The notes under the pieces: model-generated
The model's database searches: none
Told to the model about the DNA's origin: nothing
Seen by the model: only the letters and a program-made list of their open reading frames with translations
Position numbers and translations under genes: made by a program
Part shown: positions 27,389 to 35,300 of the stretch, piece after piece
How the letters are laid out: the number at the start of each line of letters is the position of its first letter
How positions within the stretch are numbered: the first letter of the stretch is position 1
Assembly (NCBI RefSeq): GCF_013911645.1
Contig: NZ_JACESV010000001.1
Span: forward strand, 62,001-126,000
Reading direction: 5' to 3'
Length of the DNA stretch: 64,000 nucleotides
DNA from: Allomuricauda sp.
GTDB taxonomy: Bacteria > Bacteroidota > Bacteroidia > Flavobacteriales > Flavobacteriaceae

Positions 27389-27410
27389 TTTGCAAACAAT
27401 TTGCAAACAA
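27389..27410. repeat. Tandem 11-bp direct repeat behind the tRNA (possible integrase arm sites)
   Basis: TTTGCAAACAA occurs twice head-to-tail, 45 bases after the tRNA end. Short repeats of this kind next to a tRNA resemble recombinase arm-type sites of tyrosine-integrase elements, but no integrase gene is in the window. Confidence 0.4.
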
Positions 27411-27450
27411 CAGTTAACAGTGTCAAAAATTAACATATTTTAACATGTAA

Positions 27451-28986
27451 CTACATATAGTGATAATATTTATTCGGTGGATTCTCCATGTCTTCCGGTA
27501 AATACTGGATTATTTCTCCAACCTTTTTGGAAAATTGGAGGGTAATAGGAAAACTATCACAATAATCAGCATTATTAAAATTCATTTTTGTCAAAGCAAA
27601 AATTTCGGTACAAATATTTTTGATGGGTGTATCGCCAATATTTTCAATTTCTAATGGAGCTGGAATAAAAGAACCAGGGTAGGTATTATAATATGGAATG
27701 TATCCAGAAGTATATAGTATTGCTTTTTCTTCATTAATTTTCATAAATGTACCTCTCATAACTGGATATTGACTAGTTCTCAGCATTCTAATTTTTGAAC
27801 CCTTTATCGAGACTAAATCGAAGTCTGTGTCTTCTCCTAGGGTTTCTTTTATTCCTTGAACCATTCCACCAAGTTCGTCATATTCTTCATTTACATGTGA
27901 ATCCCAAAAACTACTTGTTTTATGAACAACAACCCTTTTAGGAGTATGTTTATTAATTTTCTTGTATTGTAAAAGAACTTTAGAGATTAACTCTTTTGCA
28001 TATTCTTTTTTTAAATGAGGAGAAGTTACTTTGGTCTTATTTTTATTCCATTCAAACTGTTTTCCAGTAAATACTAAACCTTTTCCGTCTTTATTGAACG
28101 CTTGTGCAATGCTGGAACGAAGATGATTATCCTGAATTTCATTAATTTTATGAAAACTTATGCCCAAATAGCAAGTATCTGCATCTATATCTTTAATTGT
28201 CCAAGGAGTACAATTTGCAGTTTTATAGTATTGTGCCACACAATAGTTCCATGCAATCATGGATTTATCTTGAATACTTTTTTTCTTACCCGAAATTGTT
28301 TCCTCAAGAATAAGCTGTACCGGAATGTTTTTGTCCAAAGACAAAATTTCCGCTTTTAGAAACCTTCTTAAATTAATCCATGTATTATCTACTTTAATTG
28401 TAGATAGTTCTTCAAATATGGCCTTATCAACTACAATGACAATAATATCTGGAACAACTGAAAAACAATTTTCAATAATTTCAAGGTATGCTGATTTATA
28501 TAATTCGACTGCTCTGACGACTTTTTCAGACTTTTTCACATCTGCATTAACTACATCATCCAAAATATTCTGCTCGCTTATCACAAAATCGTTATCTGAA
28601 TTATTTTGAAACTGACATTTAAAACAACTATTTCTATTGAACCCGGGGAAATCAGGGTTTAATGTTTTATTTACTCCTTCAAATTCTAGAGTTTCTGAGA
28701 CTTCATATTCCTCAAATTCTATTTCCTCAGATATGTCTTTATTTAAGCTTGGGCTTTTTATTTTAAACTTTGAACCTGATTCTATGGGCTTTGAAAAACT
28801 TGAAATCAGCTCATGATAGCTATTAATTTGCTTTTTGGTTCCAACCACACAATAATGAATTTCAGATCTATGTGTGTTATTACTGTAAGAGAAAAAGCCT
28901 GTAGTTGAAATTCCCTTTTTCGGATCGTCACATAAGAAGTCATCAGCAAATTCAATTAGAGGCTCATTTAGCAGTTCAATTTTCAT
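27451..28986 (-). CDS. Short prokaryotic Argonaute (MID-PIWI, catalytically inactive)
   Basis: A 511-residue short pAgo. Recognisable family parts are the opening LNEPLIEFADD...DPKKGISTTGFF, the FNRNSCFKCQF stretch, a MID-like region with VVPDIIVIVVDK, KSMIAWNYCVAQYYKTANCTPW just before the PIWI domain, then YLGISF (273-278), RVVVHKTS (351-358), RGTF (411-414) and SFPITLQFSKKVGEII near the C-terminus. The first catalytic aspartate of active PIWI nucleases is Ser277 here, so target slicing is not expected, as for other short pAgos. Known short pAgos bind RNA guides and sense matching invader DNA, then switch on a partner. Its start codon overlaps the stop of the DUF4365-APAZ-type gene by four bases (ATGA), so the two are co-expressed as a SPARDA-type operon. 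The DNA is visibly AT-richer than the flanks, suggesting transfer. Confidence 0.88.
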   Translation of the reverse strand: MKIELLNEPLIEFADDFLCDDPKKGISTTGFFSYSNNTHRSEIHYCVVGTKKQINSYHELISSFSKPIESGSKFKIKSPSLNKDISEEIEFEEYEVSETLEFEGVNKTLNPDFPGFNRNSCFKCQFQNNSDNDFVISEQNILDDVVNADVKKSEKVVRAVELYKSAYLEIIENCFSVVPDIIVIVVDKAIFEELSTIKVDNTWINLRRFLKAEILSLDKNIPVQLILEETISGKKKSIQDKSMIAWNYCVAQYYKTANCTPWTIKDIDADTCYLGISFHKINEIQDNHLRSSIAQAFNKDGKGLVFTGKQFEWNKNKTKVTSPHLKKEYAKELISKVLLQYKKINKHTPKRVVVHKTSSFWDSHVNEEYDELGGMVQGIKETLGEDTDFDLVSIKGSKIRMLRTSQYPVMRGTFMKINEEKAILYTSGYIPYYNTYPGSFIPAPLEIENIGDTPIKNICTEIFALTKMNFNNADYCDSFPITLQFSKKVGEIIQYLPEDMENPPNKYYHYM

Positions 28987-30365
28987 AAGTTCTCAAATAA
29001 TTTCATTTGACTCGGGTCATCGTGGTTTGCAATTTTAAAAGTAGGTTTGTCCTCCATGATACCAAAATTAACATTGACCACTTCGAAATCTCCAATTGAT
29101 AGTTGGTTTGAAACATCCTCATAGAATAGTGTTACTTCTCCTTTATCAAGAAACTTTCTAATAAAAAATAGGTGATTAAGGTATTGTGTGTTTCTTTCGG
29201 ATTGTTTTAATGAATTTGTTAGTCTAGTAATTCTTTCTTTGTTATTTAGGGGGTCAAAGCCATCCTCAGTAAATAAATATTTTGGATGAATTAGTAGGTA
29301 TAAATTTGAATCAATCCATTCGTATGACGTTTGAAACGCAAGATGTCTGTAAAAACTACTTGTTTCATAATAAGTATATTTAGAAACAACTGCTCGTGAA
29401 TCCTCCCTTCCTGATTTGCCTTTGGATTTTTCAAACCGAAATACTTCCCTTTTTGAATTTTGTTTCACTTTAGTTTCTAATGGTTCATCATTAAATTTAG
29501 CGAAGTAGTATCGATTATAATCTTTTTGAAACTTTATTCCTTTATTATAGAGATATTGCTTGATATATCTATTTAAAATTAGGATTAAAATTTTCCTTTC
29601 TTCTAAACCAACGTTAATGAAATTAGTAATTCTGGTTTTAACTCCATTTTGTTTTTCGAGAATATTCTCTCTAAAAACCCTATTATATTTATTTAAATCT
29701 TCAAGGCAGTATAGTTTTTTGCCAATTAATGCAAATTGAGGTAATGGTGAAAGTTCATACTTTTTTATTATTGAAAAAATGTCACTTACATTGGAAAAAA
29801 GAGAATCATATTGCCAAATAAATAAAGGTAGTTTCACTTTAAAAAAGTTGAAATATAAATCTTCTGACACATCAAAATTTACTCGACTAGTAAATTGCTG
29901 CCCTACGGAAATTTGAAAATTATCCTTATCACCTAAGATGTCATTGGTTTTGTCAAACGGAATAGTATGGGTTTTTCTATTTTTAAGAACTAACTTCTTA
30001 TCTATAGTTTTTGCGTACAATGCATCCTCCTCAACAAAATAAACTACTACAACAACAGGCAAAGAGTGCTCTTGCCAATACTTTAAATCACTATCTTTAG
30101 CTATAAAGTTGAAGGATTCTTTTGTTTCATTATTAATGTATCCCTTAAGTTTTGTAGATTTTAATTGAATTTTAATGATTTCACCAGTCGCTTCGGTTTT
30201 CCCTTCACTGTTGGTTCTGGTCATTTCTATTTCTCCGTCTACTCCATAGTCATGTTTCGATTCCTCCCTGAAAATGATGACAGGACTATGATTAATACAA
30301 TATGATGCAAATTTTGTAACTCCTTTTTCTGCAGTTATATGATTCTGTGCTACTATTTTAGCCAT
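28983..30365 (-). CDS. DUF4365 (DREN)-APAZ-type effector nuclease of a SPARDA-type system
   Basis: A 460-residue protein with an N-terminal DUF4365 domain (about 10-160), a PD-(D/E)XK nuclease fold: HDYGVDGEIEM holds D43 and E45, and KIQLKST supplies the Q67-x-K69 half of the motif. The rest (about 170-460) has no separate family signal that I can read, but its size and position match the APAZ region that contacts the Argonaute in short pAgo systems. In known SPARDA systems this subunit is a DNA and RNA effector nuclease, triggered by guide-target recognition, that degrades nucleic acids indiscriminately and stops infected or plasmid-bearing cells. First gene of the operon, overlapping the pAgo start. 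The assignment of the C-terminal half as APAZ is inference. Confidence 0.85.
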   Translation of the reverse strand: MAKIVAQNHITAEKGVTKFASYCINHSPVIIFREESKHDYGVDGEIEMTRTNSEGKTEATGEIIKIQLKSTKLKGYINNETKESFNFIAKDSDLKYWQEHSLPVVVVVYFVEEDALYAKTIDKKLVLKNRKTHTIPFDKTNDILGDKDNFQISVGQQFTSRVNFDVSEDLYFNFFKVKLPLFIWQYDSLFSNVSDIFSIIKKYELSPLPQFALIGKKLYCLEDLNKYNRVFRENILEKQNGVKTRITNFINVGLEERKILILILNRYIKQYLYNKGIKFQKDYNRYYFAKFNDEPLETKVKQNSKREVFRFEKSKGKSGREDSRAVVSKYTYYETSSFYRHLAFQTSYEWIDSNLYLLIHPKYLFTEDGFDPLNNKERITRLTNSLKQSERNTQYLNHLFFIRKFLDKGEVTLFYEDVSNQLSIGDFEVVNVNFGIMEDKPTFKIANHDDPSQMKLFENL

Positions 30366-30641
30366 TAATTGTAAGATTTTTCTAAAGCTAAGATTTTATT
30401 TAATAAAGTACATACTTAGTGCCTTAGAACCACAATTACAATCTTTCAGAAGAAGTAGTCTATCTATTCTTTGTTTTTATAACCTATTCGATTAAACCAT
30501 AATTTATGATGGTTTATACACCCCTTCTTGATGTTATTTGTAAGGCCTATTATGTAATAAAAATAAAGGCGAACGCAACGAAGTGGAGTGCTGCAAGCCC
30601 CAAATCCTTACCGAAACTAATTTACTGAGCGAGGTAAAAGG
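30366..30641. other. Intergenic region upstream of the SPARDA-type operon
   Basis: About 275 bases between the nuclease gene and the end of the HTH gene, both on the minus strand. It must contain the operon promoter. A GC-richer run near 30570-30610 (GGCGAACGCAACGAAGTGG) stands out from the AT-rich flanks, but no gene or stem is clear. Confidence 0.45.
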
Positions 30642-30857
30642 TCAATTTGGAAGCTTTAGGTCTCCATATAATTCCTTCATTACTTCACAGGGTTCTATAT
30701 CAATGGCCAATGAAATAAGGTAGAGTTCCTCCGCCCTTAGTTTCGTCGTCGGGTTGGAACTCAATTGACTTATCCTTGATTTACTTATACCAGTCCTTCT
30801 TGCCACTTCCGCTTTGTTGATGGACTTTTTGGCCAAATATAATCCTAGGTCTGTCAT
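30642..30857 (-). CDS. Small XRE/Cro-type helix-turn-helix regulator
   Basis: A 71-residue protein that is essentially one Cro/C1-type HTH domain: LGLYLAKKSINKAEVARRTGISKSRISQLSS holds the two HTH helices, and KLRAEELYLISLAIDIEPCEVM forms the last helices. It is divergent from the HEPN gene, with an operator-like repeat region between them, so it is probably a repressor of that gene and of itself. It lies between the pAgo operon and the HEPN genes and could serve either. Confidence 0.88.
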   Translation of the reverse strand: MTDLGLYLAKKSINKAEVARRTGISKSRISQLSSNPTTKLRAEELYLISLAIDIEPCEVMKELYGDLKLPN

Positions 30858-30863
30858 TATTGT

Positions 30864-30976
30864 GATGTAAAATATTGATACATAAAGATAGATTTTAGAT
30901 ACACCTATATAAAATTTTATCCTATTCGTATAGAAAATGAGTATTTATTTTATACTTTCGTGTAGAAAATCTATAC
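30864..30976. promoter_or_regulatory. Operator-like repeats and promoter between the HTH and HEPN genes
   Basis: GTGTAGAAAATCTATAC at 30960-30976 is a near-perfect inverted repeat. GTATAGAAAAT at 30928-30938 repeats its left half, GATAGATTTTAGATACAC at 30887-30904 resembles its complement, and GATGTAAAATATTGATAC at 30864-30881 is a looser copy. TATACTTTCG at 30951-30960 resembles a Bacteroidetes -7 box. The set looks like binding sites for the divergent HTH protein. Confidence 0.5.
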
Positions 30977-31010
30977 AATCGGATTGAAATTCACCTTAAA
31001 GTATCGATAT

Positions 31011-32201
31011 ATGGACTCCTTAGTACAAAGAAAGAAACAGCTCGACCCCCGGATTCAAGGGCTTTTATCGGATATCATCAAAGTAATTCCGAATGTCGTA
31101 CAGGTCTATCTGAACAAGGGCCTTGAAAAAAAGAACACCTTTAGATTCAGGTGGAACATTATTATTGACGCACCCAAAAATGACATCAACAACAAGTTTC
31201 TTCCGATTGTCCAAGGGTTGTTTCTTGATTATCACGACTATTTCTACAATATCTTTTCACTTGCTTACGCCAAAACGGAACTGGCAAATGGCAACCTTTT
31301 TTTCATCAACCATTGTCGAACCGAACATCTCATATTTGGAAATCAGGATATTGGTTTTCCTTGGAACCATTTTGAAAATCTAACAAACGAAAAATTCCTG
31401 ACAACTACAGAAGAAGACTTTCGGACATCCTTGGAAGGTACTTTGGCCTTTCAAAAAGGGTTCAAATACTTCAAGTCCGAGGGCAACCTTTCCCAAGCTG
31501 CCTTTATGGCCCACCAAGGCTTTGAACTGGGATACCGGGTATTGGAAGGCTTTCTCTGCGGAAAAGTCAAAATCTGCCATAAGATAGAGGTCCATCAAAA
31601 GTTCTTGGAAAGGAACATACACCGAACTAAGGGAATGTTTAACCTTGAGGACAACACAGAGATGGAATTGTTGGAACTATTGGACAGGACCTATTCCAGT
31701 TCTAGATATGAAAACTCCTACCATATAGAAGGGTGTCAGTTGGACATTTTGGAACAAAAACTTGAATACTTCTTGGATGAGATCGAGCAATTGTTCGAAA
31801 AGGAACTTGAGCTTTTACAGACCCTTATTACAAGTGGAAAAAAGGCTTTGTTCGAAACCCAAGATATAGAAGACCCCAACCTATTAGACACGATTAGGCA
31901 ATTGAGCAAGGAGAATTTTGAAATGATGAGACCTGCAAATCGAAGGACCAAAAAAGGATATTATCTCAACCATGTCTATATCCACAGTCACTTTTCCCTT
32001 TTCTATACCTTAAAATCGACCCTTAATGTATGCATCCTGGCCTTGGACGAGCAATGTGATATGACCTTGGACATCAAAAACATCAAAGAGGATGTAAAGA
32101 CTGTCCTGGAGTTTGCAAAAAACCTCATACCCTTGGAAGAGGGCAACTATCTGGATGAAATGCGGGAACTCATGCTTTCCGATAAAGAAACCACAACTTA
32201 A
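31011..32201 (+). CDS. HEPN-domain protein with a C-terminal repeat domain shared with three downstream genes
   Basis: A 396-residue protein from the ATG at 31011 (a TTG at 30984 would add nine residues). The N-terminal ~130 residues resemble the divergent nucleotidyltransferase-like half of fused NTase-HEPN proteins, but no GS...DxD motif is seen. Residues about 135-265 form a HEPN domain: FKYFKSEGNLSQAAFMAHQGF, then CHKIEVHQKFL, then ELLDRTYSSSRYENSYHIE. R232-x5-H238 fits the RX4-6H RNase motif of active HEPN toxins. The last ~75 residues (IHSHFSLFYTLKSTLNVC, EDVKTVLEFAKNLIP) are repeated as stand-alone proteins in the next three genes. First gene of a four-gene unit on a mobile-looking region; I know of no described system with this layout. 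Confidence 0.75.
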   Translation: MDSLVQRKKQLDPRIQGLLSDIIKVIPNVVQVYLNKGLEKKNTFRFRWNIIIDAPKNDINNKFLPIVQGLFLDYHDYFYNIFSLAYAKTELANGNLFFINHCRTEHLIFGNQDIGFPWNHFENLTNEKFLTTTEEDFRTSLEGTLAFQKGFKYFKSEGNLSQAAFMAHQGFELGYRVLEGFLCGKVKICHKIEVHQKFLERNIHRTKGMFNLEDNTEMELLELLDRTYSSSRYENSYHIEGCQLDILEQKLEYFLDEIEQLFEKELELLQTLITSGKKALFETQDIEDPNLLDTIRQLSKENFEMMRPANRRTKKGYYLNHVYIHSHFSLFYTLKSTLNVCILALDEQCDMTLDIKNIKEDVKTVLEFAKNLIPLEEGNYLDEMRELMLSDKETTT

Positions 32202-32211
32202 CAAGGTAGCC

Positions 32212-32556
32212 ATGAAAAAGAATATTGAAAGCCATAGCAATGAAAAGGAACTATTGGACAAAGTGATTGGTTTGTTGAACCCTAGAAAACGAAGGCATCA
32301 TGGGAAGGACGAACCACAAGTCCAAGAAGTAGTGTTCAGGGTGGAAAACAATTCAGAATTGCGCTATGTCATCTCTTGCCTCTTAAGGCTGTGCATGTCC
32401 ACCATTGACAATGAAAACGAACTGGACTCCCCAAGACTTCCCTTTCTATCCAAGGATGATGCTGTAATCACCATACTGGAGTTGATCATTGATATTCTTC
32501 CCGATGACCAATTGGACAGTTATGATCGAATAGAAAAAATTCTTTTGAGGGAATAA
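32212..32556 (+). CDS. Small paralogue 1 of the HEPN C-terminal domain
   Basis: A 114-residue cytosolic protein starting at the ATG at 32212 (an upstream start inside the previous gene would add 33 unlikely residues). After a charged N-terminal tail it carries the shared domain: VVFRVENNSELRYVISCLLR, LCMSTIDNENEL, DDAVITILELIIDILPDDQ and a final DRIEKILL helix. This matches the tail of the HEPN protein and the next two genes. It starts 10 bases after the HEPN stop. No known family recognised. Confidence 0.75.
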   Translation: MKKNIESHSNEKELLDKVIGLLNPRKRRHHGKDEPQVQEVVFRVENNSELRYVISCLLRLCMSTIDNENELDSPRLPFLSKDDAVITILELIIDILPDDQLDSYDRIEKILLRE

Positions 32557-32558
32557 AC

Positions 32559-32933
32559 ATGATTGTGAACCCAAAAGCATCAACAATGAAACACAAAAAG
32601 AAGCAACTCAAAACCTTAAAGGAAATCCAAGACCTTAGAAAAAATCTTACCGGGCTGTTGGGTAACAAAAAGTCCATTGATCCCAAAGGAAACCATGTGT
32701 ACTTCGAGGTCAGGGACAACAACCACCTTTTGATGCAGATCAGAAGCCTATTGCAGCTCTGTGTCTTGGCTCTTGATGGTGATGGGATGATGTTGGCCCC
32801 TAAAAACCATAATGCATCAAAGGAGGATAGTATCACCCAAGTATTGGAACTGGTACTTTGCATCCTTCCAGATAGTCAAATGTACTATTTGGACAAACTG
32901 GATGAAATGCTATCGAAACATAAAAACAGGTAA
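32559..32933 (+). CDS. Small paralogue 2 of the HEPN C-terminal domain
   Basis: A 124-residue protein (or 115 from the ATG at 32586) with a Lys-rich N-terminus and the shared domain: VYFEVRDNNHLLMQIRSLLQ, LCVLALDGDGMM, EDSITQVLELVLCILPDSQ, LDKLDEML. It is the copy closest to paralogue 1, with LEL...ILPD at the same spacing. It begins two bases after the previous stop, so translation is coupled. Function unknown. Confidence 0.75.
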   Translation: MIVNPKASTMKHKKKQLKTLKEIQDLRKNLTGLLGNKKSIDPKGNHVYFEVRDNNHLLMQIRSLLQLCVLALDGDGMMLAPKNHNASKEDSITQVLELVLCILPDSQMYYLDKLDEMLSKHKNR

Positions 32934-32963
32934 TCCCATGAGTCAATTCAAATACATCATATC

Positions 32964-33311
32964 ATGAACCCAAACGAAGAAAAGCTCCTAAAGAATTTGA
33001 GGCTCCATTCCAATGACCATTCCCCTACCTTGGTCCCACATCCATGGTTCAAGGACAAGTTCCAGCCCACGTTCTTTTATATTGACGGGCATGCCGATCT
33101 ATTGTTGACCGTCCGTGCATTGATATACCTTTCCATGAAGGCAATAAACCCCGAATTGGGTTCGGATGATGTAATGGAAAGGAACGAAGAGGAATTCATC
33201 CATCAAGCCATGACCATCGCCAACCGCCTGATGCCAGTCGGGGAAGAGGCTTTAATGGACCATTTGAACCTATTCTACAGGGAAGAAAAGAAAACCAAAG
33301 AAGGTGAATGA
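32964..33311 (+). CDS. Small paralogue 3 of the HEPN C-terminal domain
   Basis: A 115-residue protein with the most diverged copy of the domain: TFFYIDGHADLLLTVRALIY, LSMKAINPEL, EEFIHQAMTIANRLMPVGEE, MDHLNLFY. The HADLLLTVR stretch lines up with HFSLFYTLK of the HEPN protein and NHLLMQIR of paralogue 2. Last gene of the unit, 30 bases after the preceding stop; a long non-coding region follows. Function unknown. Confidence 0.72.
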   Translation: MNPNEEKLLKNLRLHSNDHSPTLVPHPWFKDKFQPTFFYIDGHADLLLTVRALIYLSMKAINPELGSDDVMERNEEEFIHQAMTIANRLMPVGEEALMDHLNLFYREEKKTKEGE

Positions 33312-33362
33312 TTTAGAAATAACAAAAATGTTTCTACCTCAAATTAAGTACCTGTGCTTGAT

Positions 33363-33554
33363 TTTTACGCTAAAAATTCCTTGATTTTACTGGGCTGAAC
33401 GCATTTTTCCGTTAAAAATGGGAATACTCTAGAAATTTAAGCATGGTTAAAAGTGGAATGAAATCAACACCTGAGGGTCACAACAAAGTACCGTTTTTTA
33501 GTCAAAAATCCATTGATTTTACTGGGCCAAAGGGCTTTTTTAGTCAAAAATGGT
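33363..33554. repeat. Pair of ~60-base direct repeats
   Basis: Copies at about 33363-33422 and 33495-33554 share TTGATTTTACTGGGC and the trailing TTTTT...GTTAAAAATGG / AGTCAAAAATGG parts. They are separated by 72 bases and belong to no coding region. Confidence 0.7.
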
Positions 33555-33648
33555 GTAAACGCCAATAACCAATATTTTAAAAAAACACCCTAAAACTGGG
33601 CTTTTCCGAAGGAAAATAAATCAATAGCGGCGCGCTTGCGTGCTATCC

Positions 33649-33680
33649 TCTTGCTTCACATTTTCGTCCCGCAAGCAAGA
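33649..33680. other. Hairpin TCTTGCTT / AAGCAAGA
   Basis: An 8 bp perfect inverted repeat with a 16-base loop, in a GC-richer island of the non-coding region. Could be an oriT-type stem or a transcript structure. Confidence 0.4.
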
Positions 33681-33812
33681 CAAAATGGAAGCCTTGATTT
33701 CAGGATAAACTTTTCAATTGTTTTTTTTTGTTTTAGTGATTTTTTGAGTAGTGTACCATTTTGTGGATATAATCTCGAATTTTTAGTAAGGCTTAACCTC
33801 ATGAATTTTGGG

Positions 33813-33867
33813 ATTTGCCGCAAATCCGTGCCTTTTTATAGGGGTTTCGGGGGCATTTGCCGCAAAT
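33813..33867. repeat. Two copies of the palindrome ATTTGCCGCAAAT
   Basis: ATTTGCCGCAAAT at 33813-33825 and 33855-33867, start to start 42 bases apart; each has 6 bp perfect arms around one base. Regular spacing of four helical turns suggests paired protein-binding sites. Confidence 0.5.
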
Positions 33868-34331
33868 CGGGGCCTTCAAAGCCCTTTGTGTATAAACCTT
33901 TCGAACAATAAGCCGCTGTAAAACAGTGGTTTATTTGAAAATGAATGATCACAACACCGGCTGGCCGTGTTGCCCTCTTGCTATTCTTTTCTGTGCGCAG
34001 CACAAAAATCATCGCTTAGTTCAAGGTATTGCGCATGGGCTGTTAAACGAAAAAGGGATAAAATTTTAAGAAGGAGAAGCGTGTGGAATTATGGAGTTTG
34101 CAGTAAATAGTAGCATGGGGTGGATTTCCTTTAAATAGGAGGGGATGATTTAGGTAGGTGTGTTGTATAACCGTATTATCAACACCATTGGAAAAACAGA
34201 CCGAAAAGATGATAAAAAAATGAGTTGTATTTGAACGCCAAGGGCCTTATTCAAGGATCTAAAAAAAAAGCCGCCCCAATGGGATGGCTCACAAGTTTTA
34301 GCCTATAAATTGGCTATCTTGATTGAACAAC

Positions 34332-34781
34332 TCAAAGCATGCCATTATCCGCAAAACTGAAGTAGTCCCCGTTGGGCACAATGATCAAATGATCAAGCAC
34401 TTTGATATCGAATAGTGCAGCAGCCCGTTTGATCTTTAGGGTCAGCTGTTTATCGGGCTGGCTGGGCTTGAGGTTCCCCGAGGGGTGGTTATGAGCGAGG
34501 ATGATGGCCACGCTCAAGGTCTTGAGCACCACGGCAAAGAGGATGCGGAGGTCCACCACGGTACCTGTGATGCCACCATCGGACACCTGATAGGTACCTT
34601 TGACCCGATTGGAATTGTTGAGCAATAGGATCTTAAAGGATTCTTTGAGGGCCAGGGTATCGGCATCCCAATTGTGGTGCAATAGTGCGGCCACATCCCG
34701 GGAGGAGGTCAATTGAGGAGCTTCTGAAATTCGGGTATGCTCCCGGTAACTGATTTTTATTTCGTTAACTTTAGGGGTCAT
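34332..34781 (-). CDS. RadC-like JAB domain protein
   Basis: A 149-residue RadC-family protein consisting of the JAB/MPN domain only. The JAMM-type metal site is complete: E47 in KESFKILLL, then H97-x-H99 and D110 in HNHPSGNLKPSQPD. Such short RadC-like proteins are common on Bacteroidetes conjugative or integrative elements, beside SSB and anti-restriction genes; their role there is unproven. The first gene upstream on the same strand is the DUF6876-like gene. It supports a mobile origin of the 27-36 kb region. Confidence 0.92.
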   Translation of the reverse strand: MTPKVNEIKISYREHTRISEAPQLTSSRDVAALLHHNWDADTLALKESFKILLLNNSNRVKGTYQVSDGGITGTVVDLRILFAVVLKTLSVAIILAHNHPSGNLKPSQPDKQLTLKIKRAAALFDIKVLDHLIIVPNGDYFSFADNGML

Positions 34782-34857
34782 TTTTCTGGATTTTAAGTGT
34801 TTCGAAAAATGATAGAGGGGATGTGCTAAGGGTTATTGGCGCATCCCCTCGACCATT

Positions 34858-35238
34858 TTAATATTCGGAGGGCAATAGGAGGGTATTGTCCACAAAAAAG
34901 AGGCGAATCTGTTCCAAGGGAAAATCCGTGAAATGGTATTGCTGTTTGGCAAGTATGGTACCATTGCCATCGGTGTAGGTGATTGCGGCATTATAGCCGT
35001 GGGTTTCCACTTCGGCAGCGGAATAACGTTTAAAGTCGATGGTGATAAAGCGGCTTTTTTCCTGTAGGCTTTTGCCCATCACGGAGGCGTCTGTCAGCAG
35101 CCAAAAGGCACTGGCGGTCTGCGCAAGATACTGGATGCCCTCGGTGTACCGTGTGCGACAGAGGGGAAGGGTAAAAATCTGCTGCGAGCCGCAAAACTGG
35201 CTCAGCTGTTCTTTGAGGTGTTGGATGTTTGTTTCCAT
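34858..35238 (-). CDS. DUF6876-like protein of mobile elements
   Basis: A 126-residue cytosolic protein with TEGIQYLAQTASAFWLLTDAS and ITIDFKRYSAAEV, segments typical of a small family (DUF6876) found on Bacteroidetes integrative elements. No enzymatic motif is visible. It lies between ssb and radC on the same strand, with gaps of 62 and 76 bases. Family name given from memory of its motif, so moderate certainty. Confidence 0.65.
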   Translation of the reverse strand: METNIQHLKEQLSQFCGSQQIFTLPLCRTRYTEGIQYLAQTASAFWLLTDASVMGKSLQEKSRFITIDFKRYSAAEVETHGYNAAITYTDGNGTILAKQQYHFTDFPLEQIRLFFVDNTLLLPSEY

Positions 35239-35300
35239 GGGATTGAATTTGAATTGAAAAAAATAAAAGGAAGGGATGCCCGAGGGGCACCCCTTGGGTG

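Larger units (their letters stand above)
33312..34331. other. 1-kb non-coding region with repeats and hairpins
   Basis: No convincing gene is present between paralogue 3 and the RadC-like gene. The stretch holds two ~60-base near-identical direct repeats, a hairpin at 33649-33680, and two copies of a 13-base palindrome at 33813-33825 and 33855-33867. CCTCTTGCT occurs twice (about 33647 and 33974), each time followed by an imperfect stem. Layout and neighbours suggest an element transfer or replication region (oriT-like) or its remains. Confidence 0.45.

Noticed and set aside
31011..32201. Calling the HEPN gene RteC, a conjugative-transposon regulator
   Set aside because: Position near radC and ssb genes suggested it, but the middle region matches HEPN helices with a RX5H motif, and RteC features were not seen.
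33636..33911. A 91-codon open frame in the non-coding region
   Set aside because: It runs through the hairpin and both palindromes, and its translation repeats FGICRKS/GGICRKS only because of the palindromes; no family resemblance.
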